DNA of 44,318 nucleotides. It comes from a virus. The stretch is taken from positions 1-44,318 of IMG/VR virus record IMGVR_UViG_3300034158_000052. One strand, 5' to 3'. The position numbers were made by a program, and so were the translations under genes. Position 1 is the first letter of the stretch; every line of letters begins with the position of its first letter. The notes under the pieces were generated by a model. It did not search any database, had not been told where the DNA came from, and worked only from the letters and a program-made list of their open reading frames with translations. Positions 1-6,481 of the stretch are shown in pieces.

Positions 1-123
1 GTAGCGTTTGCCGGTGCGCCCGACCAGGAGGTAAGGCAGGTCCGGCGCGACCTGCACGTCGAACGATCGGCGGCTCATGCCGAGATAGGCGGCCGCGGCG
101 TCGGGTTGGTAGAGGCGTTGCAT
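1..123 (-). CDS. Excisionase-like HTH protein, N-terminal part (continues at 44318)
   Basis: These 41 codons start at the ATG at 123 and run off the left end. Continued from base 44295 downward after removing the 23-bp terminal overlap, they give one 117-residue protein. The first 56 or so residues have the pattern of AlpA/Xis-type helix-turn-helix proteins: an N-terminal YQPDAAAAYLGMSRRSF recognition region, then LLVGRTGKRY and DARDLDAWAD. Such proteins bend DNA at attachment sites or regulate integrases. Its place directly upstream of the integrase supports a recombination directionality role, which is inferred. No strong ribosome binding site is visible before the ATG. Confidence 0.7.
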   Translation of the reverse strand, partial: MQRLYQPDAAAAYLGMSRRSFDVQVAPDLPYLLVGRTGKRY

Positions 124-220
124 GGGCTCGCTGGGTTGGGGTTATGGGGTTAGGCAGAAACGGTTTCTGTCTAATTCACTGTTAGAAGGCGCACCCACCG
201 CAGCGAGTGCGCCCAGTTCA
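124..220. other. Intergenic region with two hairpins
   Basis: No gene is seen. A palindrome CAGAAA-CGG-TTTCTG occupies 155-169. A hairpin with 7-bp arms GGCGCAC/GTGCGCC spans 188-213, just past the stop of the BRO antirepressor on the minus strand. It is followed in that direction by TTCT rather than a real T-run, so it is at best a weak terminator. The 13 bases at 180-192 form one arm of a perfect inverted repeat with 1546-1558. Confidence 0.5.
180..192 (+). repeat. Left arm of 13-bp inverted repeat, integron R'-like
   Basis: TGTTAGAAGGCGC here is the exact reverse complement of 1546-1558. It contains a GTTAGAA core close to the integron crossover consensus GTTRRRY. In an inserted integron cassette, the first bases of the cassette are complementary to the R'' arm at its far end. 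That is the relation seen here, so this may be the left edge of a cassette reaching to about 1640. Confidence 0.5.
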
Positions 221-997
221 TCAAGCAGCCTGTTCTCCCTTCAATAAATCGACGATTCGGCTATACCACTTGATCTGTTTCACGGGCGTTCCGTCGCCGT
301 GCTTCTTGCCCGTGTCCAACGCCTCGCCGAGCTTGGCTCCGTCCTCGGTCATCTCGTATTGCTTCCGGTTCTTGTGATCGCGGAAACTCAAGACGAGTCC
401 CTTTTCTTCAAGCATCAAATTTACCTTCTGACCAGACAGGCCAAGCCGTTCGCCGATGTCGGTTGCAGTCAACAGCGCGTCGCGCTCCTTGGCGATCAGG
501 TGCGTTGCGCCTAGGTTGCCGAGCACATCCGTTCCGGTCGTCTTGTAGGTCGCCTGATTGGCTGACAGCAGGGCTTGGTTTCCATCAAAAACCAGCTTGG
601 CAATCGACAGGTTCGAGCGGAATAGTCGGTTAGCATCAATCAGCGGTCGGACTTCGCCAGTTGGTTTCGCCTGATAGCCGCCTGTCTTGCGAACCGTCGG
701 CAAGATCTCCTCGAAAACAAGCTTCTCGAACTCTTGCGCGGTCGGGAGTTGGGAGTTGGCCATCATCCGGTATAGGTCAGGCTCGCGGATGACGCGGGCT
801 TCTTGGTTGCGCCCAAGGCTGTCGACAATGGGGTAGCGTTCCGCGACCCCACGGCAATGCGTTGAAATGGCGTCGTTGGTGTTGGCATAGCCAAGCGCGG
901 CTGCGACATCGCGCGCGACGAACAACGGCTCTCCGTTGTCATCGGCCAGGACGCGAACAGAATGGTTCTCGAACGAAAACGGGATGATATTGCTCAT
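221..997 (-). CDS. BRO-N phage antirepressor with C-terminal KilAC-like domain
   Basis: This 258-residue protein has a Bro-N domain at about residues 5-110 (IPFSFENHSVRVL, LFVARDVAAALGY, EFEKLVFEEILPTVRKTGGY). A C-terminal region at about 165-250 (LLTATDIGERLGLSGQKVN, RKQYEMTEDGAKLGEAL) resembles the KilAC-type domain of phage antirepressors. Proteins of this plan inactivate or compete with the prophage repressor and promote induction. The gene overlaps the upstream small gene by an ATGA, so the two are translationally coupled. Expression is probably held down by the C4-like antisense RNA upstream at 1424-1497. That control is inferred from complementarity, not shown. Confidence 0.85.
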   Translation of the reverse strand: MSNIIPFSFENHSVRVLADDNGEPLFVARDVAAALGYANTNDAISTHCRGVAERYPIVDSLGRNQEARVIREPDLYRMMANSQLPTAQEFEKLVFEEILPTVRKTGGYQAKPTGEVRPLIDANRLFRSNLSIAKLVFDGNQALLSANQATYKTTGTDVLGNLGATHLIAKERDALLTATDIGERLGLSGQKVNLMLEEKGLVLSFRDHKNRKQYEMTEDGAKLGEALDTGKKHGDGTPVKQIKWYSRIVDLLKGEQAA

Positions 998-1275
998 GAT
1001 CTGGCATCCTGATGGGCGCGCTCGGTCAGCATCTTGGCCTGTTCAAGCAGACCTTCGATGCACCAGATGACGTTCATCACATCAACGTGGTGTAGCGAGA
1101 AGCCGTCCTTGATGCTGCCGCCATCGGCGGACAGCAGGAGCAGCACAGAGGATGCGCGGCTCAACGTGCAGTTGAGCGCGTCAACGGGGAACTCGGGGAG
1201 CTTGCCGGGCGGCAAGACGAACAGGTCTTCAGGCGTACCGGGAGAAACGCCAGGCGTGCAGGTGCATTTGGACAT
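994..1275 (-). CDS. Small protein in the C4-antirepressor operon (icd-like position)
   Basis: The 93-residue product starts MSKCTCTPG and ends four bases into the antirepressor gene (ATGA overlap). In P1/P7 the C4 RNA is followed by icd (orfX) and then ant, so this gene holds the icd position, although I see no clear sequence match to Icd. The C-terminal half (ALNCTLSRASSVLLLLSADGG then a helix ending LLEQAKMLTE) loosely recalls small phage proteins of the DUF3077 kind. The reading frame stays open upstream to 1533 through the RNA region, giving an Ash-like conceptual extension (HTPFYGWAGQGAARLAG). I take that part as RNA, not protein. Function unknown. Confidence 0.6.
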   Translation of the reverse strand: MSKCTCTPGVSPGTPEDLFVLPPGKLPEFPVDALNCTLSRASSVLLLLSADGGSIKDGFSLHHVDVMNVIWCIEGLLEQAKMLTERAHQDARS

Positions 1276-1362
1276 TGAGAGTGCTCTTAGTTCGCGGAGG
1301 AACCACCAGCACCGAGACCAATCGGGGCGGGTGGACCGGACAGGTTGGTCTACCGGAAGAGC
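1276..1362 (-). promoter_or_regulatory. Target leader for the C4-like RNA
   Basis: Read on the minus strand, this leader carries GCTCTTC (1362-1356) and then TAGACCAACC (1352-1343). In the same order, these are the complements of GAAGAGC and GGATTGGTCT in the upstream short RNA (1424-1497). Closer to the start codon, ATTGGTCTC (1322-1314) repeats part of the RNA, so the target can pair either with the C4-like RNA or with this local copy. This is the double-block target layout known from P1/P7 immI and related to seqA/B/C of P4. Confidence 0.7.
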
Positions 1363-1423
1363 ACCGGCGAGCCTTGCGGCTCCCTGGCCGGCCCACCCAT
1401 AAAACGGGGTGTGCGCGGGCATG

Positions 1424-1497
1424 AAAAAAGCCGCGATGGTGCGGCCTTGTGCCGCTCTTCTCAGGAGACCAATCCTGGCCTCCCAGTGCGGGGAGGC
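1424..1497 (-). ncRNA. C4-type antisense RNA 1
   Basis: About 74 nt would be made from the promoter at 1504-1533. The RNA begins with a hairpin (CCTCCC, six-base loop, GGGAGG). It then has the pairing segment 1475-1454 (GGATTGGTCT, spacer, GAAGAGC) and ends in a hairpin GCCGC/GCGGC (1445-1430) followed by six T (1429-1424), an intrinsic terminator. P1/P7 C4 RNA is of similar size and represses synthesis of the antirepressor by pairing with the downstream leader. The match here is architectural plus complementarity. I could not run a covariance model. Confidence 0.7.
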
Positions 1498-1503
1498 GCA
1501 TTT

Positions 1504-1533
1504 AACGTATCTCATCCTTTGCGCCCTCGTCAA
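1504..1533 (-). promoter_or_regulatory. Promoter of C4-like RNA 1
   Basis: On the minus strand TTGACG (1533-1528) and TACGTT (1509-1504) are separated by 18 bp, giving a predicted start near 1497. The second C4-like locus has a promoter of the same spacing (TTGACA, 18 bp, TATGCT), which supports both calls. The -10 element is weak by consensus. Confidence 0.5.
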
Positions 1534-1545
1534 GAGTCAAAATCA

Positions 1546-1641
1546 GCGCCTTCTAACACGCGCTTCAAGCGGACCCGCGCGGACAGCGCGGAGTTAATCC
1601 GCCATGTCATCGCGGCGCGGGCCGCTTAACCGGGCGTAGGC
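1546..1641 (+). other. attC-like recombination site of integron type
   Basis: On the plus strand an R''-like TTCTAAC (1551-1557) is followed six bases later by TTCAAGCGGACCCGCGC (L'', from 1564). After a central loop the complementary strand GCGGGCCGCTTAA (ending 1629, L') returns. The arms pair except for an unpaired C after TT and an unpaired A after GCGG. These are the positions where attC sites carry their extrahelical bases (G and T on the folded bottom strand). The R' partner at about 1635-1641 (GTAGGC) is imperfect, while the perfect partner of R'' lies at 180-192, as expected for the two ends of one inserted cassette. Confidence 0.5.
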
Positions 1642-1642
1642 T

Positions 1643-1825
1643 TCACAGCTTCACGGTAGAAGAAGAAACACGCATGACCTCAACGGAAAATCCTTGTTCT
1701 TCCATCCTGCTGGAAACTTCTCCAGCTTCTCCATGGCCCATGCGCTTTGCTTCTTCAATCTCAGATGTCATCAACAGCGTTTCGGCATCGAGCACGTAGC
1801 CAGGTCCAGATTTAACAATGAACAT
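1643..1825 (-). CDS. Hypothetical protein, 60 residues
   Basis: A small acidic protein starting MFIVKSGPGYVLDAE. A GAGGT ribosome binding site lies six bases before the ATG, which supports translation. The C-terminal half (RMEEQGFSVEVMRVSSSTVKL) predicts a mixed alpha/beta fold. No family is recognised. It sits in the leftward early operon, just upstream of the C4-antirepressor module and outside the putative cassette boundary. Confidence 0.6.
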   Translation of the reverse strand: MFIVKSGPGYVLDAETLLMTSEIEEAKRMGHGEAGEVSSRMEEQGFSVEVMRVSSSTVKL

Positions 1826-1858
1826 TCGTCACCTCATCAAAAATGCCTAACCAGTCGC

Positions 1859-2317
1859 TCAAGCCCCCACCCACACATAGAGCTTGACCCAGCTCCCGTC
1901 CGGCGACGGCCGCGACTCGACCAATCGCTTCTTGCGAAAACCGCTCAGCAGCGAGGAACACGGGAATTTCACCGTGTCCCAATCCGCCTGGGTGATGCGG
2001 GGATCGCGGCGGATCTGCTCCCAGGTCAGCCCCGCGGGATGGGATTGCAGCAGGGACGCGATTTGCTGCGATAGGCACGGCGGTTTGACCACTGGCGCCG
2101 GCTTGATCTTGGCTTCCACAAAGGCGACATGCGAGATCGCCGCTTGTTCGCGGCGGTCGGCATTGCTCGCGACCGGGCGCTGGTCCTTCGCCGGCACCGT
2201 CGGCACGCTGTTCAGCTCGCGCGGGACGTAGTTGGGCGGCAACAGCCGCGCGGTTTGCAGGGGCCGATCGATCCGGTAGGTGGGGCCGTTGGTCGTCGGT
2301 TCGCCGTCGAGACTCAT
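1859..2317 (-). CDS. Hypothetical protein with C-terminal winged-helix-like region
   Basis: This 152-residue product has a low-complexity Pro/Arg-rich first half. The second half, about residues 82-150 (SQQIASLLQSHPAGLTWEQIRRDP, then FRKKRLVESRPSPDGSWVKLYVW), has the helix-helix-strand pattern of a winged helix. The gene lies downstream of the recombination genes in the leftward operon. DNA binding is suggested by the predicted fold only, and no named family is recognised. Confidence 0.6.
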   Translation of the reverse strand: MSLDGEPTTNGPTYRIDRPLQTARLLPPNYVPRELNSVPTVPAKDQRPVASNADRREQAAISHVAFVEAKIKPAPVVKPPCLSQQIASLLQSHPAGLTWEQIRRDPRITQADWDTVKFPCSSLLSGFRKKRLVESRPSPDGSWVKLYVWVGA

Positions 2318-2360
2318 AGGGTGCTCCAGCCCGGCCGCCGCCGGGCGTCAGGGTGATGGA

Positions 2361-3695
2361 TCAGCCGGCCGCCAGCGGCGCGCTCAGCGCCTGCCAGCGG
2401 TCGTTCGCGGCCTGCGCCACCCGCCGTTCGGCTTCCGGGTACAGGTCCAGGGTCCGGGCTAGGTCGCACCATTCATCAATCTGGTCCTGGGTCTCGGCGG
2501 TAGCGATCCCGCGCAGCACGCCATCGAGGGTGACCGGCGCGGCCGCGTCCGGCGCCGGGTCGGCGAGCGTTGCCGCGGCGGAAGGATTCGCCGCGGCCTG
2601 CTGGGCGGCGATCGCCCCCGCCTCCACCCGCTCGATCCAGTCCAGATCCGCCCCGCGCTTGCGCCGCCAGGTGCCGTCGGCGTTGACGGAGCGCCCGTCT
2701 GAGTGCGCGCCCTCAAGCCAGGGACAGCCGCGCGCGTCGACGATACGGCCGGTCACCGGGTCTTTCTGTGGCCACTCGGGGAGCGGTTCGTTGATGAGCG
2801 GGGCGGTCTCGGCCGGGGTCTGGGCCTGGGGCTCCTGGACGGGCGCGGTGGCCGCTGGCGACAGGTCCGCGACCGGCTCCGGCTGCCGCTGCGTCTCGAC
2901 CTGCGCCGCCAGCCGGGCGTTGAGGTCAACCACCTTGGGGGCCGGCTCGACCGTGACGGCATAGCCGCCGTCATCCTGGCGCGACACGTCGATGACATCG
3001 CGCGCCTCCTCGACGGTGCTCAATCCCATGAGGATCTCGGGGGCGTAGAGCTTGCCGAAAAACGCGGCGGAGCGGTAACGCAGCATCATGTCCGGCATCG
3101 TCTGCCATTTGCTCCCGTTGCGCTGATACCAGCCTTCCTTGACCGCGATCTCAATCGAGACCCGCGGCGATTCGACGCGGTTGCCGGTGGCCTTCTCGGT
3201 CGCCCAGGCCAGGCAGGATTGATCGTTGACCGTCACGGTTTTCGTGCGCGTTTTGCGCTCGCCATTGTCCCAAGCGGTCTCGGTGTATTCGATGTCGCGG
3301 CGCCCTTTATCCTCGATTTCGAAATGGAGGGGGGAGAAACGCCCGCAGCTATTGACGGCGGCAATGATCCATTGCGAGGACCAAGAGGGGCGGCCTTCGA
3401 TGATATGCAGGTTCTGCATCACCATCATGGGATCGGCGTTCATGCGCTGCGCCATACTCAGCGCGACCGCACAATTCGCCACCGCGCGCGGGTTGTCGCG
3501 GGTTTCCTTGACTTTCCCGTAGCGGTCCAGCTTTTCGATCTGGGAGCGATAGGCTTCCGGGACGATGCTGGAGCTGGCGAACATCTTCGAGACGCGCTGC
3601 ATCAACTCAAACGACTGTAAATCGAAGAAGCCGGTTGTCACTGGAGACGGTAGCGGCACGGTGGCAGGCACGGTGGCGAGGGATTGCAGGGTCAT
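2361..3695 (-). CDS. RecT-family single-strand annealing protein
   Basis: The protein has 444 residues and would anneal complementary strands during phage recombination, partnered with the RecE-like nuclease encoded just upstream in the operon. Residues about 30-250 carry family signatures: MNADPMMVMQ (84-93), EGRPSWSSQW (100-109) and SKWQTMPDMMLRYRSAAFF (195-213). A Pro/Ala-rich linker follows. Near 310-350 comes a short module with HSDGRSVNADGTWRRKRG, seen in other phage DNA-metabolism proteins. The C-terminal 60 residues form a helical module. It is longer than typical RecT proteins of about 270-330 residues because of these added parts. Confidence 0.85.
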   Translation of the reverse strand: MTLQSLATVPATVPLPSPVTTGFFDLQSFELMQRVSKMFASSSIVPEAYRSQIEKLDRYGKVKETRDNPRAVANCAVALSMAQRMNADPMMVMQNLHIIEGRPSWSSQWIIAAVNSCGRFSPLHFEIEDKGRRDIEYTETAWDNGERKTRTKTVTVNDQSCLAWATEKATGNRVESPRVSIEIAVKEGWYQRNGSKWQTMPDMMLRYRSAAFFGKLYAPEILMGLSTVEEARDVIDVSRQDDGGYAVTVEPAPKVVDLNARLAAQVETQRQPEPVADLSPAATAPVQEPQAQTPAETAPLINEPLPEWPQKDPVTGRIVDARGCPWLEGAHSDGRSVNADGTWRRKRGADLDWIERVEAGAIAAQQAAANPSAAATLADPAPDAAAPVTLDGVLRGIATAETQDQIDEWCDLARTLDLYPEAERRVAQAANDRWQALSAPLAAG

Positions 3696-3707
3696 GGTGA
3701 TGATCTC

Positions 3708-4505
3708 CTAAAGCGCCCATTTGGGCAGGGACAGGGTGTTGATCTCGGTGTCGTAGCCGGGCCAGTGCCCAGCCGTCCGACACGCCTGGTAGGTCTCCAG
3801 CGCCCGCTGGTAACGCAGACGCCCGACCCGCAGCGCCTCTTCATCGAGCTGGTACAGCCCGACCGCGTATGGGGGTGCAGGCTCGACCGCCAGGAAGACG
3901 AAAGCGCGCTCGCCCAGGTCGCAGGCGATCGCTGCGTCCTGATACCAGGCCGCCTGCAGGTGGTATTTCCATTGGCCGCACGCCTTGGCAAAGGCGCTGG
4001 GGCCGGCATCGAGCGCGGTCTTGAGGTCGACAATGACCGCGTGCCCTTCGCACAGCCAGTCGGGGCGTGCCTTACAGGCCAGGCCGGCGCGATCCCAGGT
4101 CAGCGAGACCTCGGCCGCGCCATCGGCGAGCAGGGCGCGGGCAAACGGTTGGGCCATCACCGCCGCGCGCATGGCGCGCGCCTGGGCGTCCTGCTCGGCG
4201 GTGGCCAGCAGGGCGCCGACGATGGTCGCGGTCTCGGCCTGGAACGCCTCCCAGGTCTCCTTGCCGGCCTTGGTGCGGCGGTCAACGTCCGGGGCGACCC
4301 GCACCCGGTCCCGGTAGGCGTCGGGCTCCAGCACGCAGAGATGGGTCAGGGTGCCGAGCAACTGCGCCGGGGTCGCGGCGTGGGGCGTCTGGCGCGCGGC
4401 CCAGAAGTGGGCCGGACTGCGCTCCAGCAGCATCAGGCCATGGGCCGAGATGGCATCGAGGGCCAGGTAGTCGGCGAAGTCCAAGCCGAGGTGACGGTGG
4501 TTCAT
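3708..4505 (-). CDS. RecE-like PD-(D/E)XK exonuclease
   Basis: A 265-residue nuclease predicted to resect double-stranded ends to make substrate for the annealing protein encoded 12 bp downstream. The core motifs are visible: GTLTHLCVLEP (51-61), E132, RPDW with D149, VDLKT with D160 and K162, and the QAAWYQD motif (184-190). These are the catalytic D...D-x-K and Q-x-x-x-Y elements of the RecE/lambda exonuclease superfamily. Its length equals the nuclease domain of RecE alone. The start overlaps the stop of the upstream gene by ATGA. Confidence 0.85.
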   Translation of the reverse strand: MNHRHLGLDFADYLALDAISAHGLMLLERSPAHFWAARQTPHAATPAQLLGTLTHLCVLEPDAYRDRVRVAPDVDRRTKAGKETWEAFQAETATIVGALLATAEQDAQARAMRAAVMAQPFARALLADGAAEVSLTWDRAGLACKARPDWLCEGHAVIVDLKTALDAGPSAFAKACGQWKYHLQAAWYQDAAIACDLGERAFVFLAVEPAPPYAVGLYQLDEEALRVGRLRYQRALETYQACRTAGHWPGYDTEINTLSLPKWAL

Positions 4506-5131
4506 GCCGCCAGCTCGCTCAGGGTCGCCGCCAGGTCCAGCAGCCAGGCGCGGATGTCGCCGTTGTTCGCGATCGGCGGACAGTCGGCCAGGGCGCGCAG
4601 CCGGTCGGCGTGCATCGGACCCTCCAAAAAGCGCGGCTCACCCAGGCGTTCGATCGCTTGGATGATGGGATCGCCGTGAGGCCCCACGGGGTGAGCGATG
4701 AGCGGCGCGCACTGGCCGCCGCAGACGTGCTCGGCAGTGGTGAACTCGTCACCGGCGGTCTGTTCGGTGCCGCTCCAGGCCGACACGCAGGACTGGCCGT
4801 CGGCGTCGACCAGCGCCACCTCCTGCTCCAGCACCGTCAACAGCCGTTCCAGCGCGGCGGGCGCCAGCGGTGCCGGGCTCGCGTCCAGTTCCGCCAGTCG
4901 ATACAGCCGCGCGGGCTGATTGCGGCTCCCCTTCACCGTCCCGGCAACCTCGATCTGGCCCGCCTTCTTCAGCGTGCCCAGGGCCAGGTAGATGTCGTCA
5001 TCGCGCTCGGGCTCGATCAACTGAATCAGGTCATGTCCGGTCAATGGCGCCGCCGCCGCGGCGAGCTGCGCGAGGATCTGATCCTGAATCAGGTGGATCT
5101 TGGGCGTGGGCTTCACGGGCATCTCCATCAT
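4502..5131 (-). CDS. Hypothetical protein with N-terminal wHTH-like region
   Basis: This 209-residue protein has an N-terminal segment (IQDQILAQLAAAAAPLTGHDLIQLI, then DIYLALGTLKKAGQIEVAGT, about residues 14-70) that looks like a winged helix. The middle holds two cysteines in a CGGQC motif near residue 137, preceded by a histidine, a possible metal site. The gene is coupled by ATGA overlaps to genes on both sides, so it belongs to the recombination operon. The function is unknown. An accessory or regulatory role for the RecE/RecT pair is only a guess from position. Confidence 0.65.
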   Translation of the reverse strand: MMEMPVKPTPKIHLIQDQILAQLAAAAAPLTGHDLIQLIEPERDDDIYLALGTLKKAGQIEVAGTVKGSRNQPARLYRLAELDASPAPLAPAALERLLTVLEQEVALVDADGQSCVSAWSGTEQTAGDEFTTAEHVCGGQCAPLIAHPVGPHGDPIIQAIERLGEPRFLEGPMHADRLRALADCPPIANNGDIRAWLLDLAATLSELAA

Positions 5132-5388
5132 TCGGACTCCTCGTCGGATTGGCCAATTGGCAGGATCAGTTGGCGGTCATCGACGGCCGGTGGGGGCCGA
5201 TCCTGGCCGATGACGAACTCATCCGTGCCGGCGACCGGCTGGCGATAGCCAGCCAGGCAGAACGAGGGGTCAAGGCCGCAGACCACGAGATCATCGATCT
5301 CGCAGCAACAATCCCCGGTGTAGAGGCCGTGATAGCCGCCGTTGTCGAGGGCGCGGACCAGGAGGGACTCGGCCGTGGGGTTAGCCAT
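5128..5388 (-). CDS. Small Cys-rich phage protein, 86 residues
   Basis: I choose the internal ATG at 5388 (MANPTAES) rather than the one at 5418, because the latter lies deep in the upstream gene. The protein contains a CCCEIDDLVVCG...FCLAGY pattern that recurs in small phage proteins of the early region and may bind a metal. It overlaps the upstream gene by 8 bp and the downstream gene by an ATGA. Function unknown. Confidence 0.65.
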   Translation of the reverse strand: MANPTAESLLVRALDNGGYHGLYTGDCCCEIDDLVVCGLDPSFCLAGYRQPVAGTDEFVIGQDRPPPAVDDRQLILPIGQSDEESE

Positions 5389-5587
5389 GGGCGCGCTCCC
5401 ACTGGATGCGCACACCATTGATCCGGTCCGTCATGGCATAGGCATGGCGCGGCACAAAAATGGCCGGGTCCGGGGTGCCCCGGACGCGGATCAGTGGCGG
5501 CGAGACGTGGGCGTAGGCGCCGACGACCTGACAGCCGGCGCGGGCCAGCAGCCCACAGGCATTCATGGTGAGTTCGACGGTGGTCAT
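5381..5587 (-). CDS. Hypothetical protein, 68 residues
   Basis: A short protein beginning MTTVELTMNACGLLARAG in the leftward early operon. It overlaps the next gene downstream by 8 bp and the upstream gene by an ATGA, the tight packing typical of real genes in this operon. No family is recognised. Its sequence predicts a small alpha/beta domain. Confidence 0.55.
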   Translation of the reverse strand: MTTVELTMNACGLLARAGCQVVGAYAHVSPPLIRVRGTPDPAIFVPRHAYAMTDRINGVRIQWERAHG

Positions 5588-5793
5588 GCGGCGTTCCTCG
5601 GTGGGCGGGGGCTGGTCGGACGACGGGCATGCGTGAAGGGGATCACGTCGGCACGGTCCAGGCGCGGGGCCAGTGGTGCCAGCGGACGGACCGGCTCGGG
5701 ACGCATGCGCAGCCGCAGGCCCTGCGACGCCATGGCGGCCGACAGCCGCGCCAGCGCCAGCTCATCGGGCAGGTCAAGGGTGACGCGGATCAT
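5584..5793 (-). CDS. Hypothetical protein, 69 residues
   Basis: I place the start at 5793 (MIRVTLDLPDELALARL). It overlaps the stop of the upstream 58-residue gene by ATGA, and the longer frame to 5919 would run through that gene. The N-terminal strand-helix pattern resembles the opening of many small phage proteins, while the basic C-terminus (RRPTSPRPPR) is disordered. Function unknown. Confidence 0.55.
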   Translation of the reverse strand: MIRVTLDLPDELALARLSAAMASQGLRLRMRPEPVRPLAPLAPRLDRADVIPFTHARRPTSPRPPRNAA

Positions 5794-5966
5794 GCCGCCC
5801 ACCCCCAGATCAGCCACCCGATGCCGACGCCGATGCCGGTATTCGAGACGACGATGGCCGACATCATCAGCCAGGCGCCCAGCGGGTTGTACGGCTCCGG
5901 CTCGGGGCACATCAGGCATTCGCCCTCGGTCATCCGGTACTGATGCAGATCCTGTTCGGTCATCAT
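5790..5966 (-). CDS. Small membrane protein, 58 residues
   Basis: This frame begins MMTEQDLHQYRMTEGECLMC and carries a CLMCPEPEP motif. It ends in one hydrophobic stretch of about 25 residues (AWLMMSAIVVSNTGIGVGIG onward, finishing WLIWGWAA), a likely transmembrane helix. It overlaps the downstream gene by ATGA and ends the 4-nt gap after the upstream gene, which argues it is real. Function unknown. A small inner membrane protein in an early operon could affect superinfection, but nothing here shows that. Confidence 0.55.
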   Translation of the reverse strand: MMTEQDLHQYRMTEGECLMCPEPEPYNPLGAWLMMSAIVVSNTGIGVGIGWLIWGWAA

Positions 5967-5969
5967 GGC

Positions 5970-6134
5970 TTACTCCGCGTTGGGGTCAGTGGGGCGTTCA
6001 TCAGGCGCGCAATACTCCGGGTCGCGCGGGTCCGGGTGGTGATGGCGCTGGCGGTGATAGGTCGCCAGCGCGCGTTGGTAGCGCGCCGCCAGATAGCGGC
6101 GGGTGGCCAGTTCATCGGGGTCCGGGTCAATCAT
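5970..6134 (-). CDS. Hypothetical protein, 54 residues
   Basis: A short charged protein, MIDPDPDELATRRYLAARY onward, rich in His, Arg, Asp and Pro and probably partly disordered. Its ATG overlaps the TGA of the upstream gene in the chain of ATGA-coupled small genes. No family is recognised. Confidence 0.5.
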   Translation of the reverse strand: MIDPDPDELATRRYLAARYQRALATYHRQRHHHPDPRDPEYCAPDERPTDPNAE

Positions 6135-6346
6135 TCGCGGTGATCTCCGGTCAGGGTGTGATGGGCCAGCGACTCGACCACGCGCATCACCACGGCGCGG
6201 TCGCGGGCATTGAGCCGGCAGAATTCAGCGACCAGGGCCACGATCTCCTCGCCGTCGAGATCAGCCGGCACCGGGCGCGGCCCTGGGTGGCACACCGGCA
6301 GGCGTTGCCGGATGACGGCCGCCAGGTTGGGGAGCACGTCGTTCAT
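6131..6346 (-). CDS. Hypothetical protein, 71 residues
   Basis: Begins MNDVLPNLAAVIRQRLPVC. The second half, EEIVALVAEFCRLNARDRAVVMRVVESL, is a predicted pair of helices. The gene is coupled by ATGA overlap to both neighbours. No family is recognised and no function can be given. Confidence 0.55.
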   Translation of the reverse strand: MNDVLPNLAAVIRQRLPVCHPGPRPVPADLDGEEIVALVAEFCRLNARDRAVVMRVVESLAHHTLTGDHRE

Positions 6347-6468
6347 GCTGCGATCCAGGCCACGGCCACCGTCGCCACCGAGCCGATGAGCACGGCGCCC
6401 AGGGTCACGCCGAGGAACACGGCCAGGTCTTCGAGTAAGTCGCGCGTCGTGGGGTCAAGGTGGTCCAT
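6343..6468 (-). CDS. Single-span membrane peptide, 41 residues
   Basis: I use the ATG at 6468 because GGAG lies seven bases upstream. The longer frame to 6525 has no such site and overlaps the Rrf2 gene. After a charged N-terminus (MDHLDPTTRDLLEDL) comes a 22-residue hydrophobic segment ending the protein. A small inner-membrane protein is likely and its role is unknown. Confidence 0.5.
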   Translation of the reverse strand: MDHLDPTTRDLLEDLAVFLGVTLGAVLIGSVATVAVAWIAA

Positions 6469-6481
6469 GCGGGTCTCCGGG

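Noticed and set aside
1-23. The terminal 23-bp repeat as attL/attR or cos ends
   Set aside because: It lies inside a coding frame that continues across the join, and the real att sequence with a tRNA core is internal.
1276-1533. N-terminal 86 residues of the 994-1533 frame as protein (Ash-like)
   Set aside because: The region holds the promoter, short RNA and target of a C4-type switch. Conservation of its conceptual translation is better explained by RNA conservation.
3684-4679. Plus-strand frame opposite the RecE-like gene
   Set aside because: The minus strand has the nuclease motifs. The plus frame is Arg/Gly/Gln-rich shadow sequence without motifs.
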